A stretch of 64,000 nt of DNA from Nematocida homosporus (taxonomy: Eukaryota; Microsporidia). The stretch's first letter is position 1; each line of letters opens with the position of its first letter. This document shows, piece after piece, positions 27,671 through 37,230 of this stretch. The translations under genes and the position numbers were made by a program. Location of the stretch: assembly GCF_024244095.1 (NCBI RefSeq), contig NW_026250689.1, positions 62,001-126,000 of the forward strand, in the 5' to 3' direction. The notes below the pieces were generated by a model. It saw only the letters and a program-made list of their open reading frames with translations. It was not told the origin of the DNA and ran no database searches.

Positions 27671-28645
27671 TTAGATCTTTGATGGGGGCGGGCTAGGATG
27701 TTTGAAAGCTTGGCGAATGCTGATGTTGATGCGGGATTCGTTGATAAGAGGGAAATACGGCTCGTCGGCGTACTCAGAAAGTCCGGTATTTTCAGTGAGG
27801 ATTTTAGGGACACCATGGAGGTATTCACGCGAGTCACCAATTAAGATGGCAATGTCACCATCCTGAAGGAGGAAGGAAGAAACCTCAGAGCTTTCTTTCT
27901 CTTTCTTGCCCAAAACAAAGATACAGGAGGCCCCAAAGCTGAAAGAGATAAGAGGCTTAGTCATATCTTCTTCATAGCGATCAATATGGCTCATAATCCT
28001 GTCCTTCTTTTGGTAGTAGTTTACAACAGCCGTTTCAGGGACAAAATCAGGAACTTGACAAATGAAAGTAGAAATGTCCTGGCAAGCTTGCAGAAGAATC
28101 TCTGGGAAAGGATTGTTAATAGTCCGGTCGTACATTTTCCTTTCCCAATCATAGTAAATGCCAAGACTACTCCAACGAATCTTTTTGATCAGCGAAATAG
28201 GATCAATAATAAATATACCATTAGCGGCAGCTTCTTTGATTTCAGGCGGAGCATAAGGATCTTGCTTAAGCTTTACATTAGCCACCGGGTCATTAAGCAT
28301 CTGCACAGCCAAAGATGGCGTCTTTTTCTGGAATTCAGCATAAAGATCTATGTCCGTCAAATCCAGAGCTCGATCAAGACTGTTACGATATGGCGGATAA
28401 AGCACTTGGGTCAAAACAGAAGACACGATTTGTTTCTTAGCCACTGACTTAAGAGGCGAAGGAATATAAAGAAATCCACCAGCAAAGAGATAAACATCTA
28501 TTTCTGACTTCAAAGTAGATGCGGACAAGTGAAGAGTTCTTTTAGAAATAGCATACTGTTCTGCCGTTTCTTTAGTGATTTGAGCCGGCAAATCAGTGTG
28601 CATGAATGTTTTCTCAAGAACACGAATTGGATGGTGACCAGACAT
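27671..28645 (-). CDS. ALKBH1: AlkB homologue 1-like Fe(II)/2-oxoglutarate dioxygenase
   Basis: AlkB enzymes oxidatively demethylate nucleic acids; ALKBH1 acts mainly on tRNA. The segment IRWSSLGIYYDWERKMYD fits ALKBH1. VVNYYQKKDRIMSHIDRYEEDM gives the HxD iron ligands near H220 and D222. YLHGVPKIL supplies the third ligand near H277. ESRINISIRQ gives the 2-oxoglutarate-binding Arg near R305 with a second conserved Arg at R311. All catalytic residues are therefore present. The product is 324 residues from the ATG at 28645. The substrate (tRNA, DNA or other) cannot be told from sequence. Confidence 0.88.
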   Translation of the reverse strand: MSGHHPIRVLEKTFMHTDLPAQITKETAEQYAISKRTLHLSASTLKSEIDVYLFAGGFLYIPSPLKSVAKKQIVSSVLTQVLYPPYRNSLDRALDLTDIDLYAEFQKKTPSLAVQMLNDPVANVKLKQDPYAPPEIKEAAANGIFIIDPISLIKKIRWSSLGIYYDWERKMYDRTINNPFPEILLQACQDISTFICQVPDFVPETAVVNYYQKKDRIMSHIDRYEEDMTKPLISFSFGASCIFVLGKKEKESSEVSSFLLQDGDIAILIGDSREYLHGVPKILTENTGLSEYADEPYFPLINESRINISIRQAFKHPSPPPSKI

Positions 28646-29210
28646 GGGCAAATTTCTGCTACCACGTAAGTATACTTAGCTTGTACTTAACCTATCAGCA
28701 TTTGCCATTACCATATCATAATTTGATCTAAGATTTAGTTAGTATACTAATCCAATACCAACTCAAGACTAACTAACACCTACTCAATTAAAGACCTTCC
28801 TTGATAAGAACAGCGGTACCTTTTATTAGATAAATATGGCTGAGTTGAAATAAGATGGCGTTATTAGATATGCAAAATTACTTTGATTAAAACACCCTAT
28901 TGGGTTAGATTGGGTTAGTAGCAATGTGTGCTAATTAGTAAGTAGTGATTGTGTTGATATTGTGTTGGTATTGTGTTGATATTGGGTAGTGGTATGACAG
29001 CACTACATTTAGTTCTATTCAATATGAGTTTACTATACTCTTAAGACAATCAATCCCACACAAAACCCACCCAATATCAACACACTATCCACCCAAAACA
29101 CATACAATATCCACACAACACATAAACTAACATAAACTAACATAATACCTTTAATACCTTTTAATACCAACTTAATACCATTTTAATAACAATGTGACCT
29201 TATACTACTG
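28646..29210. repeat. Spacer carrying an R1 repeat
   Basis: An R1 copy lies at about 28781-29007. To its right the plus strand is A/C-rich (CACACAAAACCCACCC, ACCTTTTAATACC). No coding frame is seen. Confidence 0.55.
28781..29007 (+). repeat. Dispersed repeat R1, copy C (shorter)
   Basis: TACTCAATTAAAGACCTTCC opens the copy. CTTTTATTAGATAAATATGG, GATAAGATGG-like sequence and ATATGCAAAATTA follow. It closes with GGGTAGTGGTATGACAGCACTACA. It lacks the TGACGTCA palindrome found in copies A and B. Confidence 0.6.
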
Positions 29211-30254
29211 TTATTTAGAAAGATCAATGAACTCGGCACCAGTGGCTGTAGCCACACAAAGGTACTGCCCATGAAGAGCCGCATCAAAGACTGTTTGCCC
29301 CGTAGGCACTTCCTTGATAATCCGACCTGCCTCACGAATGTCAGTAATGTAAATCGTCCCAGTACTTCCTACCACCACCACAATAAAGTCCGTTACTGGA
29401 ATAATCTTAACCACACACATGTACTCCTCATTAGAAAGCATCGTCTCTTTCATAGCCTTATACCTCATATCCAGCACATTAAGCGACTTAGCAAACCCAC
29501 CATAAAGAAGAGAAGTAGCCGTACTAGCCAGTGCTTCAATTGAATTTTGCGACTCAGCCTGTTCCCGCCGATAAATTTCCGTTAGGCTGCCATCATTTGA
29601 TAATGCTAATAACAATAAAGTACCATTAGAAAAACCTAAGGCCACAACCTTACCCTGGCCAACCACTCGCATTACTGTAATCTCAGCTTGTTCCCGTGAC
29701 TCGTACCGAGCTATTATTTGGGCTGTTTCACAGTGGTAGAGAAGAACTTGAGTGTGCGATCCCGTGTACAGGGTTTGCTGCTCCGTGCTGATGTAAAGAA
29801 TATCTGAGCGATGGCCGGGGTAGACTTTGTTCTGGTCACGAGTAATGTGTGGATCAGCTCGAGCTGGAACTCTTTCCACTAACCCATCAGACGTTCCCAC
29901 ATAGAGGTAGTCCATTGCTGCATCCAAATGTACATATGATACGTCGATTTGTAAATCACAGATCTGCAACTCACTGGTTGGTTTAGACACGGCTAAATTT
30001 AGTTCAATATAGACCACACTACCATCCATAGTCACAGCGACGGCCAAATCTTTAGCTAAGAATGCTACAAAAACAACTGAGTCATCTAAACCCTCAATGA
30101 CTTCGCTTATCTCGTAATGATCATTCACAAACTTATAAAGCGTAATGGCGTCATCACCACCACCAGCAATGGCCATTCCAGTCTCTTTGCAGTAGCCAAC
30201 GCTGTAGATCTCTTCTGTTTTAGCACGTTTAGAGTATTCGATGCTCTCGTCCAT
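29211..30254 (-). CDS. SQT1: WD40 protein, Sqt1/AAMP-like
   Basis: Sqt1 is an eight-bladed WD40 chaperone that binds newly made uL16 (Rpl10) during 60S assembly; AAMP is its animal counterpart. EEIYSVGYCKETGMAIAGGGDDAITLYKF resembles the family's first blade with its GGGDD motif. LDDSVVFVAFLAKDLAVAVTMDG and LYVGTSDGLVERV match the second and third. Later repeats are weak. The length of 347 residues fits a reduced Sqt1. The frame opens at a GTG upstream, but the first ATG is at 30254. Another WD40 function remains possible. Confidence 0.65.
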   Translation of the reverse strand: MDESIEYSKRAKTEEIYSVGYCKETGMAIAGGGDDAITLYKFVNDHYEISEVIEGLDDSVVFVAFLAKDLAVAVTMDGSVVYIELNLAVSKPTSELQICDLQIDVSYVHLDAAMDYLYVGTSDGLVERVPARADPHITRDQNKVYPGHRSDILYISTEQQTLYTGSHTQVLLYHCETAQIIARYESREQAEITVMRVVGQGKVVALGFSNGTLLLLALSNDGSLTEIYRREQAESQNSIEALASTATSLLYGGFAKSLNVLDMRYKAMKETMLSNEEYMCVVKIIPVTDFIVVVVGSTGTIYITDIREAGRIIKEVPTGQTVFDAALHGQYLCVATATGAEFIDLSK

Positions 30255-30636
30255 AAAAATTTTGAGCAAAATCACTCCTCTCTAAAAGCTAGATCTGCTG
30301 TCATGCTTTTGATTTTGATTTTGATTTGCTTTTGAAATTTGCATTTACTTTATGTCAACATATGACATGTAAAAGTAGGTGAAAGTATGTTAAACATAGA
30401 TAAAACAACTAAATAGACTTAGATGTACTAAAATCCGTAGCAAGTACTTATTCAAAAGCCACTCAGTTACTTACTAAAAACATCCATCTTTACTTACTAA
30501 AAACATAAATCAATGCGATAACTTACTAAAAATCTAGATCGATTCAATATGTGTTGCATTTATTGGGATAGAGAGAACTTAAGCTATATGTTAAGTTAGG
30601 TGGCTTAACTTCTTCTGGATCTTGTCTTGATAGTAT
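30255..30636. other. AT-rich spacer with short direct repeats
   Basis: ACTTACTAAAAA occurs three times (30469, 30492, 30521). The rest is AT-rich without a coding frame. It separates two minus-strand genes and would hold the promoter of the WD40 gene. Confidence 0.45.
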
Positions 30637-32211
30637 TTATGACTTGGCTGCTAGTTCATTGAAAAGAGCTTGGTTACTGTGGTAGATTTCATCAAGGAAC
30701 TGGTCGGGTACTCGAGTACGGGCAATAGGCGGCTTGTAGTAAAGACCTTCTTCTGTAACTATGCGAATGATACAGGCCAGACATTTAGTAAAGTTAGTGA
30801 GAGTAAAGAAGCCATTTTGAAAGTTAGAGTTCTTCCGGACTAGCAATCGAATGCGCACACAGTTGCCTGCATCAATTGAAGTTGGCGCAAAAATCAGCCC
30901 AGTTAGCATTTTCTCTTCCTGTACATACCACTGCAACCGTTTTTTCAGGTTGAGAATAGCTTCATTATCGCACTCAAAACTCACTGGGATTTCAATGGCC
31001 CAGTACTGGGAAATCGACCGGCGTACATTCACAATCGGGCACTTACTTACTACATTGTTCTGAATCACTATGTACTCACCCGACCACGTACAGAAACACG
31101 TAGAGAACAGTCCGACCTTCTTCACCAGCATATTCACGCCTTGCACCAGGACTCGATCTCCATTATCATAGGGATGCGACACCAAGAGAAAGACAAAACT
31201 CTCCAAGAAACTCACACTTCCAGGCACAACTGCATGCACCAGCACAAAGGAAACAAACGTATGCAAGAACAAGTTCCGCATGCCTAAAGCAATACTGAAG
31301 ACCCAAAAGACCAGCACAACTTCAAACACCGCCAAAAACCGCTTAAAGTGCCGCAGCAACCGTTTACAGTCCTTAATGGCATAGTACAGATTGGTGCGCT
31401 CCAAGGAAATTTGCCGGAAAGTCTCCATAAAGGTCGAGTACCTAATCCGACTCCTTTCCCCGTAGGAAATCAGCGCAAACAAAGCATTTGCATCCCGGTC
31501 GTCAAACTCCCCCAACAAAGAGGCCACCGAAATAGCCCCTTCAACCTCCTCAGCATCCTGATCCGGAGTTAAACGCGGTCGATTAGGAATCCGCATACTT
31601 TCTCCTAGGTCGTACCCGTACTCCGTATAAACACTTCCAGTTGTTTGCTCCGTACGGCACCATTTCCGGAACAAACTAGCCAGCGGCAAAGGCTTAGGCA
31701 TCCCCCGGGCATAGAACCTCTCCAGTCCAATTTCCCGAGCCAACTCCATCCTACTTATTTCACCCGTTCCATACAACAAGTACTTCTCCAGCTGCAACAC
31801 TTCCAAATTATGCCCCGTATTCAAAGTCCGGAACAAACTCACCCGCGTCACACCAATAATTCCTTGAATGCATCCACCCAAAACCACCCAACTTCCCACA
31901 GCCACAATCAAGACTCCCCGCTGTCCAAACTCCCCTGGACAACCCAATACCACACCAAAGACCAATAAATGCCACCTAATTCGCACCAGCACAAAGGCCG
32001 GCAAACTTCCCGAGCATCCCCAGGCTTGGTACCCATAAGGCACTCCCACCAGCAAGACACCAATCCAACTCACCCCCAACAACCCATACCCTACCTCTCC
32101 CAGCCCAAAATCGTTCCAACTCAACTTCATTTCCAACCAACTTAATCCCACCAATCCGGCCAAGAGAACAAAACCTACTAAACTAGCCCAAATACTCCCC
32201 CGCCAGTGCAT
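30637..32211 (-). CDS. MscS-family mechanosensitive channel, eukaryotic Msy type
   Basis: MscS channels open under membrane tension and release ions. The N-terminal half has several hydrophobic spans. Residues about 235-290 (FDDRDANALFALISYGERSRIRYSTFMETF) resemble the EF-hand-like region of fungal Msy1/2 and plant MSL proteins. The channel core reads FVFLLVSHPYDNGDRVLVQGVNMLVKKVGLFSTCF, followed by IVIQNNVVSKCPIVNVRRS. This pattern is that of eukaryotic rather than bacterial MscS. The product is 524 residues from the ATG at 32211. The stop of the cytochrome b5 gene lies 10 bp from this start, on the same strand. The membrane location (ER or plasma) is unknown. Confidence 0.85.
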   Translation of the reverse strand: MHWRGSIWASLVGFVLLAGLVGLSWLEMKLSWNDFGLGEVGYGLLGVSWIGVLLVGVPYGYQAWGCSGSLPAFVLVRIRWHLLVFGVVLGCPGEFGQRGVLIVAVGSWVVLGGCIQGIIGVTRVSLFRTLNTGHNLEVLQLEKYLLYGTGEISRMELAREIGLERFYARGMPKPLPLASLFRKWCRTEQTTGSVYTEYGYDLGESMRIPNRPRLTPDQDAEEVEGAISVASLLGEFDDRDANALFALISYGERSRIRYSTFMETFRQISLERTNLYYAIKDCKRLLRHFKRFLAVFEVVLVFWVFSIALGMRNLFLHTFVSFVLVHAVVPGSVSFLESFVFLLVSHPYDNGDRVLVQGVNMLVKKVGLFSTCFCTWSGEYIVIQNNVVSKCPIVNVRRSISQYWAIEIPVSFECDNEAILNLKKRLQWYVQEEKMLTGLIFAPTSIDAGNCVRIRLLVRKNSNFQNGFFTLTNFTKCLACIIRIVTEEGLYYKPPIARTRVPDQFLDEIYHSNQALFNELAAKS

Positions 32212-32221
32212 AAACAAAGAT

Positions 32222-32482
32222 TTATTTGCTTATCCGGCCTAAGTACCACTTCTTCAACATCTTACGTGCATTAACCCAAGGATGCACTGCCTTAAATAAC
32301 TCCGTACAGTCCCGACCAGCATTCTCTAAAAGAACGTTTGATCCACCCGGATGCTCACTTAAATAGTCAGTTACATCGTATACACGACCTTCTAGAACAA
32401 TCCAACAACTCTCACGACTCGTATGCTGCTTAACTTCGACCCAATCAAAGACTTGATCTTCCAAGTGTGGGTCCAGGTCCAT
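32222..32482 (-). CDS. Cytochrome b5
   Basis: This small haem protein passes electrons to lipid-modifying oxidases. The 86 residues comprise one complete cytochrome b5 domain. HPGG gives the first haem ligand (about H44). VHPWVNARKML gives the second (about H67). WYLGRI closes the domain. No membrane tail is visible, so it would be soluble unless modified. The frame is open upstream to a TTG; the first ATG is at 32482. It is divergent from CDC48 with 50 bp between start codons. Confidence 0.85.
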   Translation of the reverse strand: MDLDPHLEDQVFDWVEVKQHTSRESCWIVLEGRVYDVTDYLSEHPGGSNVLLENAGRDCTELFKAVHPWVNARKMLKKWYLGRISK

Positions 32483-32532
32483 ATTGTTTGGCCAGATCGA
32501 TGTATTAATTAGTTTTTTGCGTAACAAACAAT

Positions 32533-34887
32533 ATGGAAGAGGGTCATACGGCTACAGCTATTCTAGACGATCGTAGGGACAATAGTTACCAAATTATCTA
32601 TCCACAAGACATTTGTGTGAAAGAAGACGTGGTGTTAGACAGTACAGTAGTTGGTTTATCTAAGCAGCGGATGGAAGTTCTCAATGTCTTTCAAGGCGAT
32701 GCTATTCTTATCAAAGGCAAAAAGCGCAAGGAATCTTTGTTCGTAGTAAAGCGAATGGACATTCCAGAAGATAAGATAGTGCTAGTCCGAGGAGGATGTG
32801 AGAATCTGTGTGTTAGAGTAGGTGATTTCGTGAAGCTTTATCGTTTAACAGAAGATACCTTAATTGTCAAGCGAGCAACCATTCTACCCGTTCGAGAGGA
32901 CTTGGAAGGCGTTCAGTTGCACGTATATGACCTACTTAAGGAGTACTTTGAAGCGGCTATTCGGCCCATTCACTTGCATGATACTATCACTATCAAGAAA
33001 AACAAAGTATTCCGGTTTAAGGTAACTCAAGTTAAGGCGGAAGGATTTGATTATGGCTTGGTTGGTGAGGATACAGAGATCTTTTGTGAGGGCGAGATAA
33101 GTGAGGAAGAATTGTTAGTTGAGAAGAACATGATTGGTTATGATGATATTGGTGGTTGCCGTAAGCAGATGGCTAAAATCAGAGAGCTGGTTGATCTACC
33201 ACTACGTCATCCTATTCTGTTCCAGAAACTAGGTGCAAGACCGCCTCGAGGTATTCTTATGCACGGTCCGCCGGGTACGGGTAAGACCATGATTGCCAGG
33301 GCAGTAGCTAATGAATCGGGTGCTTTCTTCTTCCTAATTAACGGTCCAGAGATTATGTCTAAACTCTCCGGAGAAAGTGAGAACAACTTGCGGAAAGCCT
33401 TTAAAGAAGCCGAGAAGAATAGTCCGAGTATTATCTTTATTGATGAAATTGATGCAATTGCTCCTAAACGGGATAAGAGTCATGGTGAGGTTGAAAAACG
33501 AGTAGTAAGTCAGCTGCTAACTCTAATGGACGGACTTAATCCCCGAGCAACCATTATTGTTATTGGTGCAACTAACCGACCCAATTCTTTAGACCCGGCC
33601 CTAAGAAGGTTTGGCCGATTTGATCGTGAGATTGAAATAGGTATTCCTGACTTTGCCGGGCGTTTGGAAATCATGCGTATTCATACCAAGAACGTTCTGC
33701 TAGCTGAAGATACGGACATTGAAAAAATAGCTAAGGACACTCATGGTTACACGGGTAGTGATTTAGCTTCACTATGTTCAGAAGCAGCTATGCAGCAAAT
33801 TCGGGAGAAAATGCACTTGTTTGATCTAGATAGCAATATGTTGGACATCAATGCCTTGAACTCTTTAGCCGTGACTCAGAGTAACTTTGAGTATGCTATG
33901 CGCCATACCGATCCAAGTTCTTTAAGAGAGACTGTTCTGGAAGCTCCTAATGTAACTTGGAGTGATATTGGTGGCTTGGAGCAGGTCAAGGCTGAGTTGC
34001 AGGAGATGGTACAGTACCCGGTTGAGTACCCGGAATTATACCGGGAATTCGGCATGAGTCCTTCTCGGGGGGTGCTTTTCTATGGGCCGCCCGGTTGTGG
34101 AAAGACTTTACTAGCTAAGGCTATTGCTAGTCAGTGTAATGCTAATTTCATTTCCATTAAGGGTCCAGAACTTCTTACTATGTGGGTGGGTGAAAGTGAA
34201 GCCAATTTACGTGAGATCTTTGATAAGGCCCGTTCTGCTTCGCCTTGTGTTCTTTTCTTTGATGAAATTGACTCGATTGCCCGGGCTCGTGGTGGGGCTG
34301 GTGATCGGACTAGTGGAGGTGTGACTCAGATTCTTAACCAGATGTTGATTGAAATGGACGGTATGAACTCTAAGAAGAACGTCTTTGTAATTGGGGCAAC
34401 TAATCGTCCTGATGTCCTTGAACCTGCTTTATTACGTCCGGGTCGACTTGACCAGTTGATTTACATTCCATTACCGGATGAAAAGAGTCGACTGAGTATT
34501 CTACGGGCCAATCTTAAACGATCGCCTCTTCATGAAGATGTTAACTTGGATGAAATTGCCACTCGTACGGCCGGCTTCTCTGGGGCTGACCTGACCGAAA
34601 TCTGTCAAACAGCTTGTAAACTGGCGATTAAGGAGCGAATTGAGGCAGAGATTCGCCGGAAGAAGGACCAGATGGAAATTCAGGGTGATTCAGTGCCTCC
34701 AACAGCCCCGGCTGTACCTTCAGTTCCGTCCTTTGTGCGTACGGAGCACTTCACGCGGGCCCTGGAAACAGCCCGGCGTAGTGTGAGTGAAGAGGAAGAA
34801 CGTAAGTACGAGGGATTCCAGCACCGGTTCCGAGGCGGTCTTGGCTCTTTTGCCGATAGTATGGATGATGCCGGTTTGTACAACTAA
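32533..34887 (+). CDS. CDC48: CDC48/p97 AAA ATPase
   Basis: Cdc48 is a hexameric double-ring ATPase that unfolds ubiquitylated proteins in ER-associated degradation, membrane fusion and cell-cycle control. The N domain precedes D1, with Walker A GPPGTGKT and Walker B FIDEIDAIAPKR. D2 carries GPPGCGKT and FFDEIDSIARARG, with the family's GAGDRTSGG next to it. Arg-finger segments (RRFGRFDREIEIG; RPGRLDQLIYIPLPDE) are intact. The C-terminus ends DDAGLYN, close to the usual adaptor-binding acidic-Tyr tail. The length of 784 residues is normal. Start ATG at 32533. Confidence 0.97.
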   Translation: MEEGHTATAILDDRRDNSYQIIYPQDICVKEDVVLDSTVVGLSKQRMEVLNVFQGDAILIKGKKRKESLFVVKRMDIPEDKIVLVRGGCENLCVRVGDFVKLYRLTEDTLIVKRATILPVREDLEGVQLHVYDLLKEYFEAAIRPIHLHDTITIKKNKVFRFKVTQVKAEGFDYGLVGEDTEIFCEGEISEEELLVEKNMIGYDDIGGCRKQMAKIRELVDLPLRHPILFQKLGARPPRGILMHGPPGTGKTMIARAVANESGAFFFLINGPEIMSKLSGESENNLRKAFKEAEKNSPSIIFIDEIDAIAPKRDKSHGEVEKRVVSQLLTLMDGLNPRATIIVIGATNRPNSLDPALRRFGRFDREIEIGIPDFAGRLEIMRIHTKNVLLAEDTDIEKIAKDTHGYTGSDLASLCSEAAMQQIREKMHLFDLDSNMLDINALNSLAVTQSNFEYAMRHTDPSSLRETVLEAPNVTWSDIGGLEQVKAELQEMVQYPVEYPELYREFGMSPSRGVLFYGPPGCGKTLLAKAIASQCNANFISIKGPELLTMWVGESEANLREIFDKARSASPCVLFFDEIDSIARARGGAGDRTSGGVTQILNQMLIEMDGMNSKKNVFVIGATNRPDVLEPALLRPGRLDQLIYIPLPDEKSRLSILRANLKRSPLHEDVNLDEIATRTAGFSGADLTEICQTACKLAIKERIEAEIRRKKDQMEIQGDSVPPTAPAVPSVPSFVRTEHFTRALETARRSVSEEEERKYEGFQHRFRGGLGSFADSMDDAGLYN

Positions 34888-35151
34888 GTCTTAGCACAGT
34901 GATTACTTAGCTAAGCCTTAGTTGTAGCCACAACCGGTCAAACTACCTTAAATAAAAGGGAATACGAAGTCTGCTTAATTCAAACACGGAAGGGTTGTAA
35001 GTTAATTTTTGTTTTTAATTGGAATAATTAGGTTGTTTTAAGTTAAGTCAACGGCTATTTTGACCAGAGAGTAAAATAAATGATTACATGAGATTTCAAA
35101 ACATTTGGGCAATCAGTAGACTAAGATAAGTTCTTGAAAATTTTAGGCCCC
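34888..35151. other. Short spacer upstream of guanylate kinase
   Basis: The spacer is AT-rich with no repeat dialect. The last bases TTTTAGGCCCC directly precede the ATG, a C-rich start-proximal motif also seen at ribosomal protein genes here. Confidence 0.4.
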
Positions 35152-35733
35152 ATGCATAGTGAGAAGAAGAAGATTCTAGTTATTGCCGGGGCAAGTGGCT
35201 CGGGAAAGTCGACTATTGTGCGATACTTGCTTAAAAGATACGCTTCCTCCTTTGCGCTTTCGGTTTCTTACACAACTAGGACACCTCGAGAGAACGAAGA
35301 GCCCGGTCGAGAGTACCATTTCCTAACTAAGGACGAGTTTAGGGCTAAAATAGAGGAAAATGAGCTGTTGGAGTATGCTGAGTATGCGGGCAATTACTAT
35401 GGCACAGGCGATGAATCATTGAAACCACGACGAGATGGGAAGATCCTTATTCTGGAGATAGAGAAGAAGGGAGTTGAAAGTGTCAAGAAGTTAGATATTC
35501 CAGCTGTTTATTTATACATCTATGCGGATACAACCCAACTACACAAGCGCATTTCGGCCCGGGCTATTATTTCCGAGGATGAGTTAAGCAAACGGCTCAT
35601 GCGTGCCCTGGAAGAGAATGTTTATGGATGTAGTGGGGCTTTCGACAAAGTCATTGAGAACGATGAGCTTAATACGACTCTACGAGAAGTCGATCGGTTT
35701 ATTCACCAGGAGTTCGGCATTCAAGTAGTTTAA
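35152..35733 (+). CDS. GUK1: Guanylate kinase
   Basis: The enzyme phosphorylates GMP to GDP with ATP. The P-loop GASGSGKST lies at residues 13-21. The GMP-binding block SVSYTTRTPRENEEPGREYHFL follows, then ENELLEYAEYAGNYYGT and the lid region. The length of 193 residues is typical. The frame opens at a TTG upstream, but the first ATG, at 35152, gives the usual short N-terminus. In organisms that import nucleotides from the host this step remains needed for salvage; that is general knowledge of the group, not read from the sequence. Confidence 0.95.
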   Translation: MHSEKKKILVIAGASGSGKSTIVRYLLKRYASSFALSVSYTTRTPRENEEPGREYHFLTKDEFRAKIEENELLEYAEYAGNYYGTGDESLKPRRDGKILILEIEKKGVESVKKLDIPAVYLYIYADTTQLHKRISARAIISEDELSKRLMRALEENVYGCSGAFDKVIENDELNTTLREVDRFIHQEFGIQVV

Positions 35734-36077
35734 TTGGCCAGCACCAATCTTATCTCAATCTTATCTTAATTTATCCTATCTTAACTCAATCTAATAATAA
35801 CAATAACATAACTCAACTTTATCTTATCTTATCTTAATTTATCTAACCCAACACAATACATAACTCAACTTTATCTTATCTTATTTTATCCTATCTTAAT
35901 CTATCTTAACTCAATCTAATACTAACCCAATACATAACTAAGCCTCATATTATCTTAACTTGGATTAGGATGCGGCTATCAACCAATCTTAGCTCAAGTT
36001 TAGCTAGCCAATCCTTTATTGATCCATTTGGAAGTGGTGGCTGGTTAAGTAACTAGGCAAGGCAATAAATATATTTC
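35734..36077. repeat. TTATCTTAA/ACTCAATC low-complexity spacer
   Basis: The plus strand repeats CTTATCTTAATTTATCC, ATCTTATCTTATC and AACTCAATCTAATAATAAC. It separates two plus-strand genes. No coding frame is seen. Confidence 0.6.
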
Positions 36078-36971
36078 ATGGGATTAGAGCTGATGAATAA
36101 CAAGAAGTTACTTACTGCCTGCGCTTCAATAGTGCAAGTTGTTTCTGAGTACTACGATCGGGCCCAAAAAGGTGAGGTGGCGGGGTATTGCCGGACTATT
36201 CCTCGTGAATTAGGCAAATTATCTGAGAAGGACAAGTCGGTAGTTGATAATGACGTGCCCAGAACCCATCTATACTTAAGCCAAGACCACGATATTAACA
36301 GTAGTGAGGCGGAGTATAAGAAAATGGAAGTAACAACTCGGTTGACTAAACTTGGGGCTATCCTGGAAAGCAATGGGTTTTATAGGCAAGGCATGCTTGA
36401 TGCTTGTTTGCCTATAGTCTATGCCTTTTGGCAGCAAAAGAAGAGTGAGGAAGAGACAATTGATAAGTGCTTAGCAGTGATTGAAGGGTTTATTTGGCCA
36501 CTAGCTAAAAACGAGTTAGCCTTGTATGTTAAGTATGAGTCTATTATGAAACAGCTACCTGGGTATCGACCGGTATCTCCGGATATTCCAAAAGCCGACT
36601 GGATGGAGTATCCTATTGAAGCATGGGCTATTCTGCCTTGGTTTACAACTATATTTGACCTGTGCTCCTTAGCGCAAGTTTATGGCTTTTTACTGAAGAG
36701 TCCTTTGCGTATGTCTTTCTTGCTCTTCTTAGCTTTACAGCCACTGGCCCGGGAACGGAAAAGCAACTACAAAGGAGCACCTTTAGCCGAGAGTCAGATG
36801 GAAGGGTATTTAGATAGTGCATCCAAATTAGATCAAAAGTTTGGCCATGAGTTTACGGCTAAGTCTTTATTCAAAGAGCCAATGGTGATGATAGGCATGG
36901 GCGTAGCAGTAGTAGCTTTAGGAGTAGCCGGGGCCTTTGCGATGTACGACTACAAGAACCGCAAGCCCTAG
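36078..36971 (+). CDS. GYP8: TBC1D20/Gyp8-like Rab GAP with C-terminal membrane anchor
   Basis: TBC1D20 and Gyp8 are ER/Golgi-anchored GAPs for Rab1/Ypt1. VVDNDVPRTH supplies the IxxDxxR Arg finger near R62, and FYRQGMLDA supplies the YxQ finger near Q104. IEAWAILPWFTTIFDLCSLAQVYGFLLKSPLRMSFLLFLALQPLARE matches the TBC1D20 block with its WF pair and its P-L-x-x-F region. Residues about 270-290 form a single hydrophobic tail anchor (MVMIGMGVAVVALGVAGAFAM). The length of 297 residues is shorter than in animals. Start ATG at 36078. Confidence 0.8.
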   Translation: MGLELMNNKKLLTACASIVQVVSEYYDRAQKGEVAGYCRTIPRELGKLSEKDKSVVDNDVPRTHLYLSQDHDINSSEAEYKKMEVTTRLTKLGAILESNGFYRQGMLDACLPIVYAFWQQKKSEEETIDKCLAVIEGFIWPLAKNELALYVKYESIMKQLPGYRPVSPDIPKADWMEYPIEAWAILPWFTTIFDLCSLAQVYGFLLKSPLRMSFLLFLALQPLARERKSNYKGAPLAESQMEGYLDSASKLDQKFGHEFTAKSLFKEPMVMIGMGVAVVALGVAGAFAMYDYKNRKP

Positions 36972-37230
36972 TACGGATTCAACCAGCAATAAAAAGACAT
37001 TAGGGTGAATTAAGAGTTAGGTTGAGTTAGTATTGGGGTGGATTAGTATTGGGTTAGATTGAATTAAGAGTTGTTTTTGATTGAATTGGATTGAATATGT
37101 TGTTTTTGATTGAATAAGTTGAATAAGTTGAATGTGTTAAATTAAGAGCTGTTTATTGATTGGGTTAATATTGGGTTAAGATATGGCGAGATAAAATGAA
37201 CTAACCCAAGTGGAAATCGAACGAACTGCT
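36972..37230. repeat. GT-rich spacer between convergent genes
   Basis: The plus strand repeats TTAGTATTGGGTTAG and TTGAATAAGTTGAATGTG. No gene is seen. Confidence 0.5.

Noticed and set aside
30469..30532. Three ACTTACTAAAAA direct repeats, considered as a mini-array or operator
   Set aside because: Copies are short and unevenly spaced (23 and 29 bp), and the surrounding DNA is AT-rich, so chance is a sufficient explanation.
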